Shown here: positions 1-9,294 of the stretch, piece by piece
Layout of the letters: each line of letters opens with the position of its first letter
Numbering within the stretch: the stretch's first letter is position 1
Assembly: GCA_025060675.1 (NCBI GenBank)
Contig: JANXBI010000037.1
Coordinates: 6,800-70,799, forward strand
DNA from: Candidatus Caldatribacterium sp.
Lineage (GTDB): Bacteria; Atribacterota; Atribacteria; Atribacterales; Caldatribacteriaceae
Direction of reading: 5' to 3'
Length of the DNA stretch: 64,000 bases
The notes under the pieces: model-generated
The model's input: only the letters and a program-made list of their open reading frames with translations
What the model was told of the DNA's origin: nothing
The model's database searches: none
Made by a program: the position numbers and the translations under genes

Positions 1-522
1 GTGGAATTCATTTGTGACCGGTTCTTCCTAAAGGGAACTTATAATCTTGCAAAACGCATGCAAGGGCCGCTTCAGAAGTGGTACTATCTCTACATTATTT
101 TCGCGTATCTTCGTAGTGCTTTCCGAGCTCGATACCAGGAAAGAAAGCCTGATACTCTGCGTCTTTTGTACTTCGACAATACCTTGCTTGGCGAAAAGGA
201 GCTCCTTGAGATGCTCTCCCTCTCCGATGAGAAAATTCCGGAGTACCTCGAACATCTTGGGTTTGCTTTTGTGCTTCCTGAGGCTGGAGCTTTCCGGAAC
301 GATCCATACTACATTGCAGAGGTTGAGCGGAAAATGGACAACTACCTGCTGTCCTTTCTCCGCCAACACCGGTGGGAAACCTTTGGCCCAGAACCTATTT
401 TCGGTTTTCTCTTTGCTAAGTTCATAGATATGAAGAATTTGCGAATCCTCCTCGAAGGGAAGTACTTTGGCCTTGAGGGAGACGTGCTCCGGAGAAAACT
501 GCGGGAGTGCTACTATGAGTAA
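1..522 (+). CDS. ntpC: V-type ATP synthase subunit C, 3' part
   Basis: C-terminal 173 residues of the AC39/d-type subunit, which in V/A-type ATPases forms the socket coupling the central stalk to the membrane c-ring. The frame is open from the first base, so the start lies outside the window; the GTG at base 1 is not evidence of initiation. The family is usually about 330-350 residues, so roughly half is present. The segment MKNLRILLEGKYFGL near the end is typical of this family's last helices. The stop codon overlaps the start of subunit F. Assignment rests on this weakly conserved sequence plus its position directly before F, A, B and D. Confidence 0.85.
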   Translation: MEFICDRFFLKGTYNLAKRMQGPLQKWYYLYIIFAYLRSAFRARYQERKPDTLRLLYFDNTLLGEKELLEMLSLSDEKIPEYLEHLGFAFVLPEAGAFRNDPYYIAEVERKMDNYLLSFLRQHRWETFGPEPIFGFLFAKFIDMKNLRILLEGKYFGLEGDVLRRKLRECYYE

Positions 523-853
523 AGTGTACTTTGCTTTTGTTGGCGGAGAAGAGAAAGCGTTGTGTTTCCGGGGTATCGGGTTTGACGTCTTTCCAGTTCG
601 TACAGAGACGGAGTTGATTTCCATTCTCCCCACACTTCGGAAAAACCAGTATGCTATCATCTTTACAGAGTGGCGCTTCTACGACGCCATTAAAACCCAT
701 TTTGAGGATCTCCGAGGAGATGCATTACCAGTTATTTGTGCCATTCCTACAAGTGTTCGCGAGATAGGTAGAGGCGGGAGCATGATGCGCAAACTTGTGG
801 AGATGGCTATCGGAAGTAGCATTCTGATTCAGGGAGAGGAAGAGTCACAATGA
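515..853 (+). CDS. ntpF: V-type ATP synthase subunit F
   Basis: A 112-residue protein with the alternating beta/alpha pattern of the small stalk subunit F, which regulates or couples rotation in the soluble V1 part. The segments YAIIFTEWRFYDAI and LPVICAIPTS correspond to the conserved central strands. An upstream extension to 467 exists in frame, but the ATG at 515 begins a normal F N-terminus (MSKVYFAFVG) and overlaps the end of subunit C by 8 bp, as expected in this operon. The stop overlaps the start of subunit A in an ATGA junction, suggesting translational coupling. Confidence 0.88.
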   Translation: MSKVYFAFVGGEEKALCFRGIGFDVFPVRTETELISILPTLRKNQYAIIFTEWRFYDAIKTHFEDLRGDALPVICAIPTSVREIGRGGSMMRKLVEMAIGSSILIQGEEESQ

Positions 854-2631
854 GGGACGTTGGGAAAGGAACTATTTTGAGCGTGAATGGCCCGGTTGTT
901 GTTGCTGTGGACCTTAAAGGCGCCAAAATGTATGACATGGTCAGGGTTGGGGAAAAAGGACTTGTCGGGGAAATCATTGGCATTCGTGGAGATAAGGTCA
1001 CCATCCAAGTCTATGAAGAAACCGCTGGTCTCCGTCCTGGGGAACCTGTAGAGTCCACTTATGAGCCCTTGAGTGTTGAACTTGGTCCTGGACTCATTGG
1101 ACGGATTTTTGATGGAACGCAAAGGCCTCTTGAGCTTATCAGGGAGCAGGCTGGGGATTTCATAGCGAGGGGCGTGGAGATTCCAGCCCTTGACCGGTCG
1201 CGAAAGTGGGATTTTCGGCCAGCCGTCGCACCGGGGGATATTGTCGAACCGGGAGATATTCTCGGAACGGTGCAGGAATCGAGGACTATCGTGCATAAAA
1301 TTATGGTTCCTCCTGGAGTTTCAGGAAAGGTTCGAGAAATCCGGAGCGGCTCGTTCACTGTAGAAGAGACCATCGCAATTCTCGAAAACAACGGTCAGGA
1401 AATTCCCCTCACCCTCATGCAGCGGTGGCCTGTTCGGACTCCTCGCCCATATCGCCGGAAACTTGGACTTGACGAACCGCTCATTACGGGACAAAGAGTC
1501 ATTGACACATTCTTTCCCATTGCTAAAGGAGGTACAGCTTGCATACCTGGTCCTTTCGGCAGTGGGAAAACTGTTGTACAGCACCAGCTTTCCAAATGGT
1601 CTGATGCAGATGTTATCGTCTTCATCGGATGTGGAGAGCGAGGAAACGAAATGACTGATGTCCTTATGGAGTTCCCCGAACTTATCGACCCGTATACTGG
1701 AGAGCCTTTGATGCAGCGGACAGTTCTCATTGCCAATACCTCGAATATGCCAGTTGCGGCTCGAGAAGCTTCGGTATACACAGGGATTACTATCGCTGAG
1801 TACTTCCGAGATATGGGATACAGGGTTGCCCTGATGGCTGATTCCACATCCCGATGGGCAGAGGCAATGAGGGAAATTTCCGGTCGCCTTGAAGAAATGC
1901 CTGGAGATGAGGGTTTTCCAGCATACCTCGGAAGCCGCATTGCAAGCTTTTATGAGCGAGCTGGAAAAGTAGAATGCCTCGGACGAGATAGGCGTGTTGG
2001 GTCACTCTCGGTGATTGGGGCCGTTTCGCCTCCGGGAGGTGACCTCTCCGAACCGGTGACCCAAAACACCTTGCGCGTTGTCCAGGTTTTCTGGGGACTT
2101 GAAGACCGCTTGGCGTACAAGCGCCACTTCCCAGCCATTAATTGGCTTATTAGCTACTCGTTGTATCTGAAACACCTTGAAGACTATTGGAAACAGAATG
2201 TTGCTCCGGATTTCTCGGAAAACCGAGCTCTTGCGATGCGCATTCTCCAGCAAGAAGCCGAACTTGAAGAGGTTGTACGCCTTGTGGGTGTAGAGTCCCT
2301 CTCTTTCCGAGAACGGTTCATTCTTGAAATAGCGCGCTCTATTCGAGAGGATTTTCTCCAGCAGAATGCCTTTCACGAAGTAGACACTTTCACTTCCCTT
2401 CGAAAGCAATACTTGATGCTTCGTGTTATTCTTACCTATTACCGAGAGGGTATGAGAGCTCTGGAGGAAGGTCTCTCGTTACGGGATATACTAACCATAC
2501 CATCGAGAGAACGAATCGGGCGGATGAAGTACGTTCCAGAATCCGAGCTCGAGCGCATCGAAAAGCTCGAGATGGATATCAAGGAAGAATTGAGTGCAAA
2601 ACTCAGGGGTGAGGTCGAGAGCAATGTATAA
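850..2631 (+). CDS. ntpA: V-type ATP synthase catalytic subunit A
   Basis: 593 residues, normal for the catalytic A subunit, which binds and hydrolyses or makes ATP at the A/B interface. The P-loop GPFGSGKT lies at about residues 234-241, preceded by the long non-homologous insertion that separates A subunits from F-type beta. Other family segments are visible: GERGNEMTDVL, the ADSTSRWAEA nucleotide-binding stretch and SPPGGDLSEP. The ATG overlaps the F stop by 4 bp. Direction of catalysis (synthase or pump) and coupling ion cannot be read from this subunit; the c-ring gene is outside the window. Confidence 0.97.
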   Translation: MRDVGKGTILSVNGPVVVAVDLKGAKMYDMVRVGEKGLVGEIIGIRGDKVTIQVYEETAGLRPGEPVESTYEPLSVELGPGLIGRIFDGTQRPLELIREQAGDFIARGVEIPALDRSRKWDFRPAVAPGDIVEPGDILGTVQESRTIVHKIMVPPGVSGKVREIRSGSFTVEETIAILENNGQEIPLTLMQRWPVRTPRPYRRKLGLDEPLITGQRVIDTFFPIAKGGTACIPGPFGSGKTVVQHQLSKWSDADVIVFIGCGERGNEMTDVLMEFPELIDPYTGEPLMQRTVLIANTSNMPVAAREASVYTGITIAEYFRDMGYRVALMADSTSRWAEAMREISGRLEEMPGDEGFPAYLGSRIASFYERAGKVECLGRDRRVGSLSVIGAVSPPGGDLSEPVTQNTLRVVQVFWGLEDRLAYKRHFPAINWLISYSLYLKHLEDYWKQNVAPDFSENRALAMRILQQEAELEEVVRLVGVESLSFRERFILEIARSIREDFLQQNAFHEVDTFTSLRKQYLMLRVILTYYREGMRALEEGLSLRDILTIPSRERIGRMKYVPESELERIEKLEMDIKEELSAKLRGEVESNV

Positions 2632-4009
2632 AGAGTTTACCACCATTTCTGAGGTGGCAGGACCATTGCTTACGGTAGAGCAGGTGGAAGACGCACGATA
2701 CATGGAGATAGTCGAAATCGAGCTTCGTGACGGAACAAGGCGACGTGGCCAAGTCCTCATGACAAGCAGGGGGAAAGCTCTGGTTCAGGTTTTCGAGGGA
2801 ACCGAAGGTATAGGCATCGGACAAAGTAAAGTGCGTTTCTTAGGGAGGGTGATGGAGCTTCCTGTCTCCCCTGACATACTGGGTCGGATTTTCAACGGTT
2901 CTGGAGTCCCGATCGACGGTGGACCGGAGATTGTCCCCGATGCCCGCCTTGATATCAACGGAAACCCCATCAATCCTGTTGCTCGGGACTACCCTACCGA
3001 TTTCATACAAACAGGCATCTCGGCAATTGATGGTTTGAATACCCTTGTGCGTGGGCAAAAGCTTCCCATTTTCTCTGGATCTGGTCTCCCGCATGCTCGA
3101 CTTGCTGCGCAAATTGCTCGGCAGGCGAGAGTTCTAAGTGGTGAGGAGAAGTTCGCCGTTGTCTTTGGAGCATTGGGAATCACTTTTGAGGAAGCAAGTT
3201 ACTTTATCTCTGAACTTCGAAATACAGGAGCTATAGAGCGTTCAGTGCTCTTTATCAACCTCGCTAACGATCCAGCTGTTGAACGAATCATTACTCCCCG
3301 CATGGCCCTCACCGCAGCCGAGTTCTTAGCCTTTGAAATGGATATGCACGTTCTTGTCATTCTTACAGATATGACGAATTACTGCGAAGCATTGCGAGAA
3401 GTGTCTGCGGCTCGACGGGAAGTCCCTGGACGGCGAGGATACCCCGGATACCTTTACACTGACCTTGCCACGATGTATGAGCGAGCAGGACGTATCCGAG
3501 GGAAAAAGGGCTCGATAACGCAAATTCCCATTCTCACCATGCCTGAAGACGACAAAACCCACCCTATTCCTGACCTTACAGGATACATTACTGAGGGGCA
3601 AATTATCTTGAGCCGTCAACTTCATCGAAAAGGCATCTACCCGCCTATCGATGTGTTGCCCTCCCTTTCCCGCTTGCGGGATAAGGGTATTGGTCCAGGG
3701 AAAACCCGGGAAGACCACGCTGATGTAGCGAATCAGCTTTTCGCAGCATATGCGCGAGGACGTGAAGCGGCAGAACTTGCTACTATCCTTGGGGAAGCTT
3801 CGCTTACGGAGCTTGATCGCCTTTACATGAAGTTTGCTGATCGCTTCGAGGAGCGGTTTGTACGGCAAGGAGAATATGAGAACAGGAGCATTGAGGAGAC
3901 TTTGGAAATTGGTTGGGATCTTCTGCGAATGCTCCCAAGAGAGGAATTGAAGCGTATCCGTGATGAATACCTTGAGAAATTTTACCGAAAGAAGTCTGAA
4001 GAGAGCTGA
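2624..4009 (+). CDS. ntpB: V-type ATP synthase non-catalytic subunit B
   Basis: 461 residues, typical for subunit B, which alternates with A in the hexameric head. It lacks a P-loop, as expected; the corresponding region reads IFSGSGLPHARLAAQIARQA, the B-type signature. SQIPILTMPEDD-like and YPPIDVLPSLSRL segments are also characteristic. The frame extends upstream to 2594 inside subunit A, but ATG 2624, behind a GAGGT motif and overlapping the A stop by 8 bp, gives the usual MYKEFTTISE N-terminus. Confidence 0.97.
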   Translation: MYKEFTTISEVAGPLLTVEQVEDARYMEIVEIELRDGTRRRGQVLMTSRGKALVQVFEGTEGIGIGQSKVRFLGRVMELPVSPDILGRIFNGSGVPIDGGPEIVPDARLDINGNPINPVARDYPTDFIQTGISAIDGLNTLVRGQKLPIFSGSGLPHARLAAQIARQARVLSGEEKFAVVFGALGITFEEASYFISELRNTGAIERSVLFINLANDPAVERIITPRMALTAAEFLAFEMDMHVLVILTDMTNYCEALREVSAARREVPGRRGYPGYLYTDLATMYERAGRIRGKKGSITQIPILTMPEDDKTHPIPDLTGYITEGQIILSRQLHRKGIYPPIDVLPSLSRLRDKGIGPGKTREDHADVANQLFAAYARGREAAELATILGEASLTELDRLYMKFADRFEERFVRQGEYENRSIEETLEIGWDLLRMLPREELKRIRDEYLEKFYRKKSEES

Positions 4010-4017
4010 GGTTTCCC

Positions 4018-4632
4018 ATGCGACTCAATGTCAACCCTAACCGCATGGAGCTCATGAAGTTACGGAATCGTCTGGCCATGGCCAGACGGGGTCATAAGCT
4101 TCTCAAAGACAAGCTCGATGCTCTTGTCCAGGATTTTATTCGGATTGTTCGGGAAAACGCCAATCTTCGGCGGGAAGTGGAACGAGAGGTTGTCAAGGCC
4201 TTCGAAGCACAAAACGTTGCTTCTCTTATGCTCTCTGAGACGGACAAGGACCTTGTGACTCTTGCATCACAGCAAAAACTCCTCCTTGACGTTCGTACTC
4301 GCTACCTCACAGGGGTCAGGGTACCACGCTTTGAGGTAAAGATTGAGGGAGATCCTTACTCTTACGGAGTCGTTCATACCCCTGCAGAACTTGATGCAGC
4401 GTTTCGATCGTTCTCTCGGGTCCTTCCCTTGATGATTCGTTTGGCAGAGGCCGAAAAAACGATAGAGCTCCTCGCCGTAGAGATTGAAAAAACGCGGCGC
4501 CGGGTGAATGCTCTAGAATATGTTCTCATTCCGAACCTTGAGGAAACCATTAAGTATATCCAGCTGAAGCTTGAAGAACTTGCTCGTTCTGCCATCACAG
4601 GCATTATGCGAATTAAGGGGTCGATGCGATAA
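4018..4632 (+). CDS. ntpD: V-type ATP synthase subunit D
   Basis: 204 residues forming the central rotor shaft of the V1 sector. The N-terminus reads NPNRMELMKLRNRLAMARRG, the highly conserved start of the D family, followed by LLKDKLDAL. Both ends are strongly helical, with heptad-like spacing consistent with the antiparallel coiled coil of the shaft. It follows B by 8 bp and closes the ATPase part of the operon. Confidence 0.95.
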   Translation: MRLNVNPNRMELMKLRNRLAMARRGHKLLKDKLDALVQDFIRIVRENANLRREVEREVVKAFEAQNVASLMLSETDKDLVTLASQQKLLLDVRTRYLTGVRVPRFEVKIEGDPYSYGVVHTPAELDAAFRSFSRVLPLMIRLAEAEKTIELLAVEIEKTRRRVNALEYVLIPNLEETIKYIQLKLEELARSAITGIMRIKGSMR

Positions 4633-5358
4633 TTGCGAGTGATACTCCTCTCAGACATTCATGGGAACTTCGACGCCCTGGAGGCGATTGCGCAGAACCT
4701 TTGCGAAGAAGATACTATCCTTGTTCTTGGGGATATTGTGGGGTACGGAGCAGAGCCAGATCGTTGTGTCCAGTGGGTTCGTGAGAGAAAAGCACACTGC
4801 CTTATAGGGAATCATGAAGCGTGCCTTCTTGGTATGCTTCCAATTTCCTGGTTTAATCCTAAAGCTGCTGAAACCATTCTTTGGACAAGGAGAAACATAA
4901 GTCCTGTGAACCTTTCCTTTCTCGAAACCTTTCCCTCTTCGCTTGAAGTCTATGGGTGTCTCTTCGTTCATGGAAGCCCACGCTCTCCAGTTGACGAGTA
5001 TATTACGAACCCTTGGCAGGCTCGAGAAATCTTCGAGGAAGGGGGCTTTACGGTTTGCTTTTTTGGTCATACTCACGTCGCTGAGGGATACATATGGGAC
5101 GGGAAAAGAACGCATCACGTGTCTTTCCTTGAAGGTGGAGAGCTTGTTTTCGAGGACGGCTTCCGCTATCTTGTCAACTGTGGGAGCGTAGGTCAACCAA
5201 GGGACGGTAACCCAAAAGCAAGCTTTGGGATCCTTTTTCCCGAGGAGCGCAGACTCGAAGTCTGGCGGGTGGAGTACGATGTCCAGGCTGCAGCTCGAAA
5301 AATTCTCCTTGCTGGTCTTCCGGAAGTTCTGGCGTATCGGCTTGAAGTTGGAGAGTAG
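4633..5358 (+). CDS. Metallophosphoesterase of the YfcE/calcineurin-like superfamily
   Basis: 241 residues with the whole binuclear-metal motif set: DIHGN near the N-terminus, GDIVGYG, GNHE, HGSP, GHTH and a C-terminal NCGSVGQPRDG. This is the compact bacterial/archaeal form of uncharacterised phosphodiesterases acting on small phosphate esters; the natural substrate cannot be inferred. Initiation at TTG 4633 directly follows the TAA of the ATPase D subunit with no spacing, so translation is probably coupled. No ATP-synthase role is known for this family; co-transcription may be incidental. Confidence 0.88.
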   Translation: MRVILLSDIHGNFDALEAIAQNLCEEDTILVLGDIVGYGAEPDRCVQWVRERKAHCLIGNHEACLLGMLPISWFNPKAAETILWTRRNISPVNLSFLETFPSSLEVYGCLFVHGSPRSPVDEYITNPWQAREIFEEGGFTVCFFGHTHVAEGYIWDGKRTHHVSFLEGGELVFEDGFRYLVNCGSVGQPRDGNPKASFGILFPEERRLEVWRVEYDVQAAARKILLAGLPEVLAYRLEVGE

Positions 5359-5400
5359 AAGTGATACTTTAGCTAAAAGCAGGCGAGAGGAGGATTAGAT

Positions 5401-6528
5401 ATGAGAAAACTCTTTCTGGGTGTTCTCCTTGTCTGTGTGGGTTTCCTCTTTGGGAACGTGGTCTCCACTGCTGAGGAGGCTATCCGTATTGGTGCGAATC
5501 TCGAGATGACCGGTGCCGTTGCAGCGTATGGTCAGATGATTTGGGAGGGAATAAACCTTATCCGGGAAATTGTAGGGGACACGGTCCTCGGGAAGAAAGT
5601 AGAGCTTGTTCTTGTGGACAACAAAAGTGATAAAGTCGAAGCAGCGAATGCCACCACGAGATTGATCGACAAAGAAAATGTCATCGCCATCATCGGTCCT
5701 GCCATCAGCGGAAGCATGCTTGCAGCTGGTCCAATTTGCGAAGAGAAGCAAATTCCTATTATTTCCGCCACTGCTACTAATCCTCTTGTAACTCAAGGGA
5801 AAAAGTTTGTCTTTCGAGCATGCTTCCTTGATCCATACCAAGCAGCAGCTGCTGCACAGTTTGCCCGGGAGGATCTGAAAGCGGAAACAGCAGCTATTCT
5901 CTCAGACATCGCTCAAGATTACTGTGTGGCACTCGGGAACTTCTTCAAGGAGGAGTTTGAGAAGCGTGGTGGAAAGGTCATTGTAGAGCAGCACTGTAAG
6001 ACTGGGGATCAAGATTTCTCAGCTCAGCTTACCACTATCATCAACGCCAATCCTGATCTCCTTTACGTCCCAAACTACTACACAGAAATTGCTCTCATTT
6101 GTCGCCAAGCCCGAGATTTAGGGTTTGAGGGCATTATTCTCTCTGCTGATGGAGCAGATGCTCCAGAACTCTTCAGTGTTGGTGGAGATGCCGTCGAGGG
6201 TCTTTACCACACTGCCATATGGGATGCTACAAAGGGCTTGAATGATATCGGACAAAAGTACATCGATCTCTATAAGGAGAGGTACGGAAAAGATCCCAAT
6301 ATGTTTGGGGCTTTGGGGGCTGATGCATACCTCATTCTTATCAACGCTATTGAGCGCGCTGGCTCTCTTGACCCAACAAAGATTCGAGAAGCCATCGAGG
6401 ATACTGAGAATCTCGACGTGGTCACTGGAAAAGTGACGATTGAAAACGGTGACGCTATCAAACCGGTAGTAGTTCGAAAAGTGGAAGGTGGGAAATTCGT
6501 CTTCGTTAAGACTGTAACGGTAGAGTAG
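5401..6528 (+). CDS. livJ: Branched-chain amino acid ABC transporter, substrate-binding protein
   Basis: 375 residues, a type I periplasmic binding protein of the LivJ/LivK (Peripla_BP_6) family. Residues 1 to about 23 are a signal peptide: Arg-Lys, a hydrophobic core, then a VSTA-EEA cleavage region. The mature start IRIGANLEMTGAVAAYGQ is the canonical first strand, and AIIGPAISGSMLAAGPICEEKQIP the conserved ligand-domain segment. A GAGAGGAGG ribosome site precedes the ATG. Genes for two permeases and two ATPases follow. The ligand is probably a hydrophobic amino acid, although this family also takes amides, urea and aromatic acids. Confidence 0.93.
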   Translation: MRKLFLGVLLVCVGFLFGNVVSTAEEAIRIGANLEMTGAVAAYGQMIWEGINLIREIVGDTVLGKKVELVLVDNKSDKVEAANATTRLIDKENVIAIIGPAISGSMLAAGPICEEKQIPIISATATNPLVTQGKKFVFRACFLDPYQAAAAAQFAREDLKAETAAILSDIAQDYCVALGNFFKEEFEKRGGKVIVEQHCKTGDQDFSAQLTTIINANPDLLYVPNYYTEIALICRQARDLGFEGIILSADGADAPELFSVGGDAVEGLYHTAIWDATKGLNDIGQKYIDLYKERYGKDPNMFGALGADAYLILINAIERAGSLDPTKIREAIEDTENLDVVTGKVTIENGDAIKPVVVRKVEGGKFVFVKTVTVE

Positions 6529-6535
6529 AGACGAG

Positions 6536-6561
6536 GGGGCCAGGAAGTTCTTCCTGGCCCC
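6536..6561 (+). terminator. GC-rich hairpin between livJ and livH
   Basis: Perfect 11-bp stem (GGGGCCAGGAA / TTCCTGGCCCC) with a GTTC loop, 8 bases after the livJ stop. Only TGCATTT follows, not a clean T-run, so it is more likely a partial terminator or a 3'-end mRNA stabiliser than a full stop. Such an element would give more binding protein than membrane subunits, as is usual for binding-protein transporters. Confidence 0.7.
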
Positions 6562-6575
6562 TGCATTTGAGTGTT

Positions 6576-7469
6576 ATGACGTGGATTGCATTCTTTCAAC
6601 AGCTTATGAATGGTGTTTCTGTGGGGAGCTTATATGCTCTGCTTGCCATTGGGTACACTCTTGTTTACGGTATTCTAGGACTCATTAACTTCGCTCACAG
6701 TGACGTCTTTATGCTCGGAACGTATTTTGCTTTCTTCATGATTGCCATCTTCCTCCTTCCTTGGTGGCTTTCAGTCCTCATTGGCGTGGTGCTGTGTGCC
6801 TTCGTGGGAATGAGTATTGAGCGAATAGCGTATCGACCTCTTCGAAATGCTCCCCGAATTTCAGCCCTCATTACCGCAGTAGGTGTGTCCTTTTTCATCG
6901 AGAACCTCGGACTTGTGACCGTCGGAGCTCGTCCAAAGGGTTTTCCCCGTCCGGACCTCATGAAAAACGTCTATACCATCCTTGGAGCCCGAATTCAAGG
7001 GGTAACCTTTTGGGTACCTATCATCAGCATTCTCATTCTCCTCGCCCTTTTTTATGTTGTGTACCGTACGAAGGTCGGTATGGCAATGCGAGCTGTTTCC
7101 CGCGATATGGAAACGACGCGCCTTATGGGAGTCGACGTGGACCGGATTATTCTCTACACCTTTGCCCTGGGGTCAGCACTTGCAGGCATTGGTGGAGTCC
7201 TTTGGGCATGCAAGTACCCCCAAATTAATCCCCTCATGGGCATCTTCCCTGGTTGGAAGGCTTTCACCGCCGCAGTAGTGGGAGGCATAGGGAATGTCGT
7301 GGGAGCGATGCTCGGAGGATTTATCATAGGTCTTGCAGAAATTCTTATTGTAGCCTTTTTCCCAAGGCTCACCGGATATCGGGATGCTTTTGTTTTTGCA
7401 ATTCTCATCGTTTTTCTCCTTGTAAGACCTGGCGGTCTCATGGGTGAAACTGCCAGAGAAAAGGTGTAG
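6576..7469 (+). CDS. livH: Branched-chain amino acid ABC transporter, LivH permease
   Basis: 297 residues with about eight hydrophobic segments and the LivH signature NGVSVGSLYALLAIGYTLVYGILGLINFAH near the N-terminus (read in pieces from base 6600). The cytoplasmic coupling region with AMRAVSRDMETTRLMGVD matches the ATPase-contacting loop of this permease family. The start is uncertain: TTG 6567 is in frame and 9 bases upstream, and neither start has a clear Shine-Dalgarno because the hairpin lies just upstream. ATG 6576 is chosen. Confidence 0.93.
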   Translation: MTWIAFFQQLMNGVSVGSLYALLAIGYTLVYGILGLINFAHSDVFMLGTYFAFFMIAIFLLPWWLSVLIGVVLCAFVGMSIERIAYRPLRNAPRISALITAVGVSFFIENLGLVTVGARPKGFPRPDLMKNVYTILGARIQGVTFWVPIISILILLALFYVVYRTKVGMAMRAVSRDMETTRLMGVDVDRIILYTFALGSALAGIGGVLWACKYPQINPLMGIFPGWKAFTAAVVGGIGNVVGAMLGGFIIGLAEILIVAFFPRLTGYRDAFVFAILIVFLLVRPGGLMGETAREKV

Positions 7470-7472
7470 CCA

Positions 7473-8522
7473 ATGGGAAGAAATCTGATTGCAACCCTTA
7501 CACTCTTTGCTCTTTTTATGGCCGGTACTTTTGTGGCACAGAGGTACCTCAACGCGTACCTTATCCGGATACTGAATACTGCCTGCATTTACATTGTCGC
7601 TGCAGTCGCATACAACCTCATCAACGGTGTTACAGGTCAGTTTTCGCTTGGTCCTAATGCTTTCATGGCCATTGGGGGATACACAGTAGCGCTCCTTATG
7701 CTTCCGCTTGCCCAGAAAAAGGAGGTGTATTTTCTTCAACCACTCATCTGGCCTTTGAATTCCTTCTCTTTCCCTTCCTCACTTTTTGTTGTGGCACTTC
7801 TTCTTGGAGGCTTCTTCGCTGCGCTTTTCGCTCTACTCATCGGTATCCCTACTCTTCGTTTACGGGGAGACTATTTGGCAATTGCAACCTTTGGGTTTGG
7901 GGAAATTGTGATTGTTCTTGCCAACAACCTTATACCGATAACGAATGGTGCTCTTGGGATTAAGGGCATTCCTGAATATACGAATCTCTGGTGGACGGTG
8001 AATTGGGCTTTCTGGACGGTGTTCGTTATTAAAAACCTTGTGCATTCAAGCTTTGGACGGGCGCTGAAAGCAATTCGGGAAAACGAAATTGCTGCCGAGG
8101 CCATGGGAGTTAACCTGTTCCGCCACAAGCTCCTTGCCTTTGTCATCAGTGGATTTTTCGCTGGAGTAGCAGGAGGGCTCTTTGTTACCCTCATTAGTAC
8201 TGTCTCACCGACTCTCTTCACTTTCAGCATGACTTTCAACCTCCTTATCATCATTGTTCTCGGGGGCCTTGGGAGCATCACTGGATCCACGATCACCGCA
8301 ATTCTCTTCGCCTTTCTTCAGGAACTCCTCCGAGAAGTTGAGGCCCCACGAACCATTGGTTCCTGGACTTTTCCTGGTATCCCAGGTACGCGCATGGTAG
8401 TCTTCTCGATAATCCTCGTGATCCTTATGATTTTCTACCGTCGAGGCCTTTTCGGACAGCGGGAACTTTCCTTTGAAGACGTTTTCGCGTTTTTTCAAAG
8501 AAGGAGGAAGACTCGTGTCTGA
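7473..8522 (+). CDS. livM: Branched-chain amino acid ABC transporter, LivM permease
   Basis: 349 residues, second membrane subunit. The signature GVTGQFSLGPNAFMAIGGYT is visible about 55 residues in, followed by TLRLRGDYLAIATFGFGE and the coupling-helix region GRALKAIRENEIAAEAMGVN. Around eight to nine hydrophobic spans are present. It starts 3 bp after livH and its stop overlaps livG. It should pair with LivH to make the transmembrane pore. Confidence 0.94.
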   Translation: MGRNLIATLTLFALFMAGTFVAQRYLNAYLIRILNTACIYIVAAVAYNLINGVTGQFSLGPNAFMAIGGYTVALLMLPLAQKKEVYFLQPLIWPLNSFSFPSSLFVVALLLGGFFAALFALLIGIPTLRLRGDYLAIATFGFGEIVIVLANNLIPITNGALGIKGIPEYTNLWWTVNWAFWTVFVIKNLVHSSFGRALKAIRENEIAAEAMGVNLFRHKLLAFVISGFFAGVAGGLFVTLISTVSPTLFTFSMTFNLLIIIVLGGLGSITGSTITAILFAFLQELLREVEAPRTIGSWTFPGIPGTRMVVFSIILVILMIFYRRGLFGQRELSFEDVFAFFQRRRKTRV

Positions 8523-9294
8523 GCGAAGGAAGGTCCTCCACGTCGATGAGGTCACAATAGCTTTTGGTGGGCTCGTGGCGGTTAACGATTTTTCCTTGAC
8601 TCTCTGGGAAGGCGATCTCGTTGGCCTTATCGGACCAAATGGGGCAGGAAAGACTACTGTTTTCAACATCATAAGTGGTCAGTACTCTCCAACCCGTGGA
8701 CGGGTTTTCTTCTATGGGAAGAATATCACGGGACTTTCTCCCGACCGCATCACTGCTCTTGGCATTGCTCGAACTTTCCAGAACATCAGATTGTTTGGGC
8801 GTATGACGGTACTCGAAAACGTTCTTGTCTCTTTTCACGTTCGCTTTCCCCATTCATTCTTGGCTACGATGTTTTCTCTCCCTTCTACCTGGCGCACTGA
8901 AGAAAAGCTGAGGAAGGAGGCCTATGAGCTCCTTGAAGCAGTGGATCTTCTCGATGTGGCTCACCAGGAAGCTCAGGCCCTTCCATACGGTGAACAACGA
9001 CGCCTCGAAATAGCTCGAGCATTAGCCACAAGACCAAGGCTTCTCCTTCTTGATGAACCAGCGGCGGGAATGAACCCTCAGGAGACCATTGAGCTTATGC
9101 GCTTTATCCAGCGCATTCGTAAAGACTTCAACCTGACCATCCTCCTTATCGAACACGACATGAAGGTGGTCATGGGAATTTGCGAACGGGTGGCCGTCAT
9201 GGACTTTGGTTCGAAAATCGCCGAGGGGACGCCTGAAGAGATCCAGAAGAACCCTCGGGTCATTGAAGCATACCTGGGAGCGCAAAGTGCATGA
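8515..9294 (+). CDS. livG: Branched-chain amino acid ABC transporter, LivG ATPase
   Basis: 259 residues. Walker A GPNGAGKT at about residues 40-47, signature-region ALPYGEQRRLEIARAL (LPYGEQ replaces LSGGQ, as usual for LivG), Walker B LLLLDEPAAGMNP and the switch His in LLIEHDM. The frame is open to ATG 8473 inside livM, but GTG 8515 sits 6-7 bases after an AAGGAGGA site and overlaps the livM stop by 8 bp, and gives the normal domain start (RKVLHVDEVTIAFGGL). Confidence 0.95.
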   Translation: MSERRKVLHVDEVTIAFGGLVAVNDFSLTLWEGDLVGLIGPNGAGKTTVFNIISGQYSPTRGRVFFYGKNITGLSPDRITALGIARTFQNIRLFGRMTVLENVLVSFHVRFPHSFLATMFSLPSTWRTEEKLRKEAYELLEAVDLLDVAHQEAQALPYGEQRRLEIARALATRPRLLLLDEPAAGMNPQETIELMRFIQRIRKDFNLTILLIEHDMKVVMGICERVAVMDFGSKIAEGTPEEIQKNPRVIEAYLGAQSA

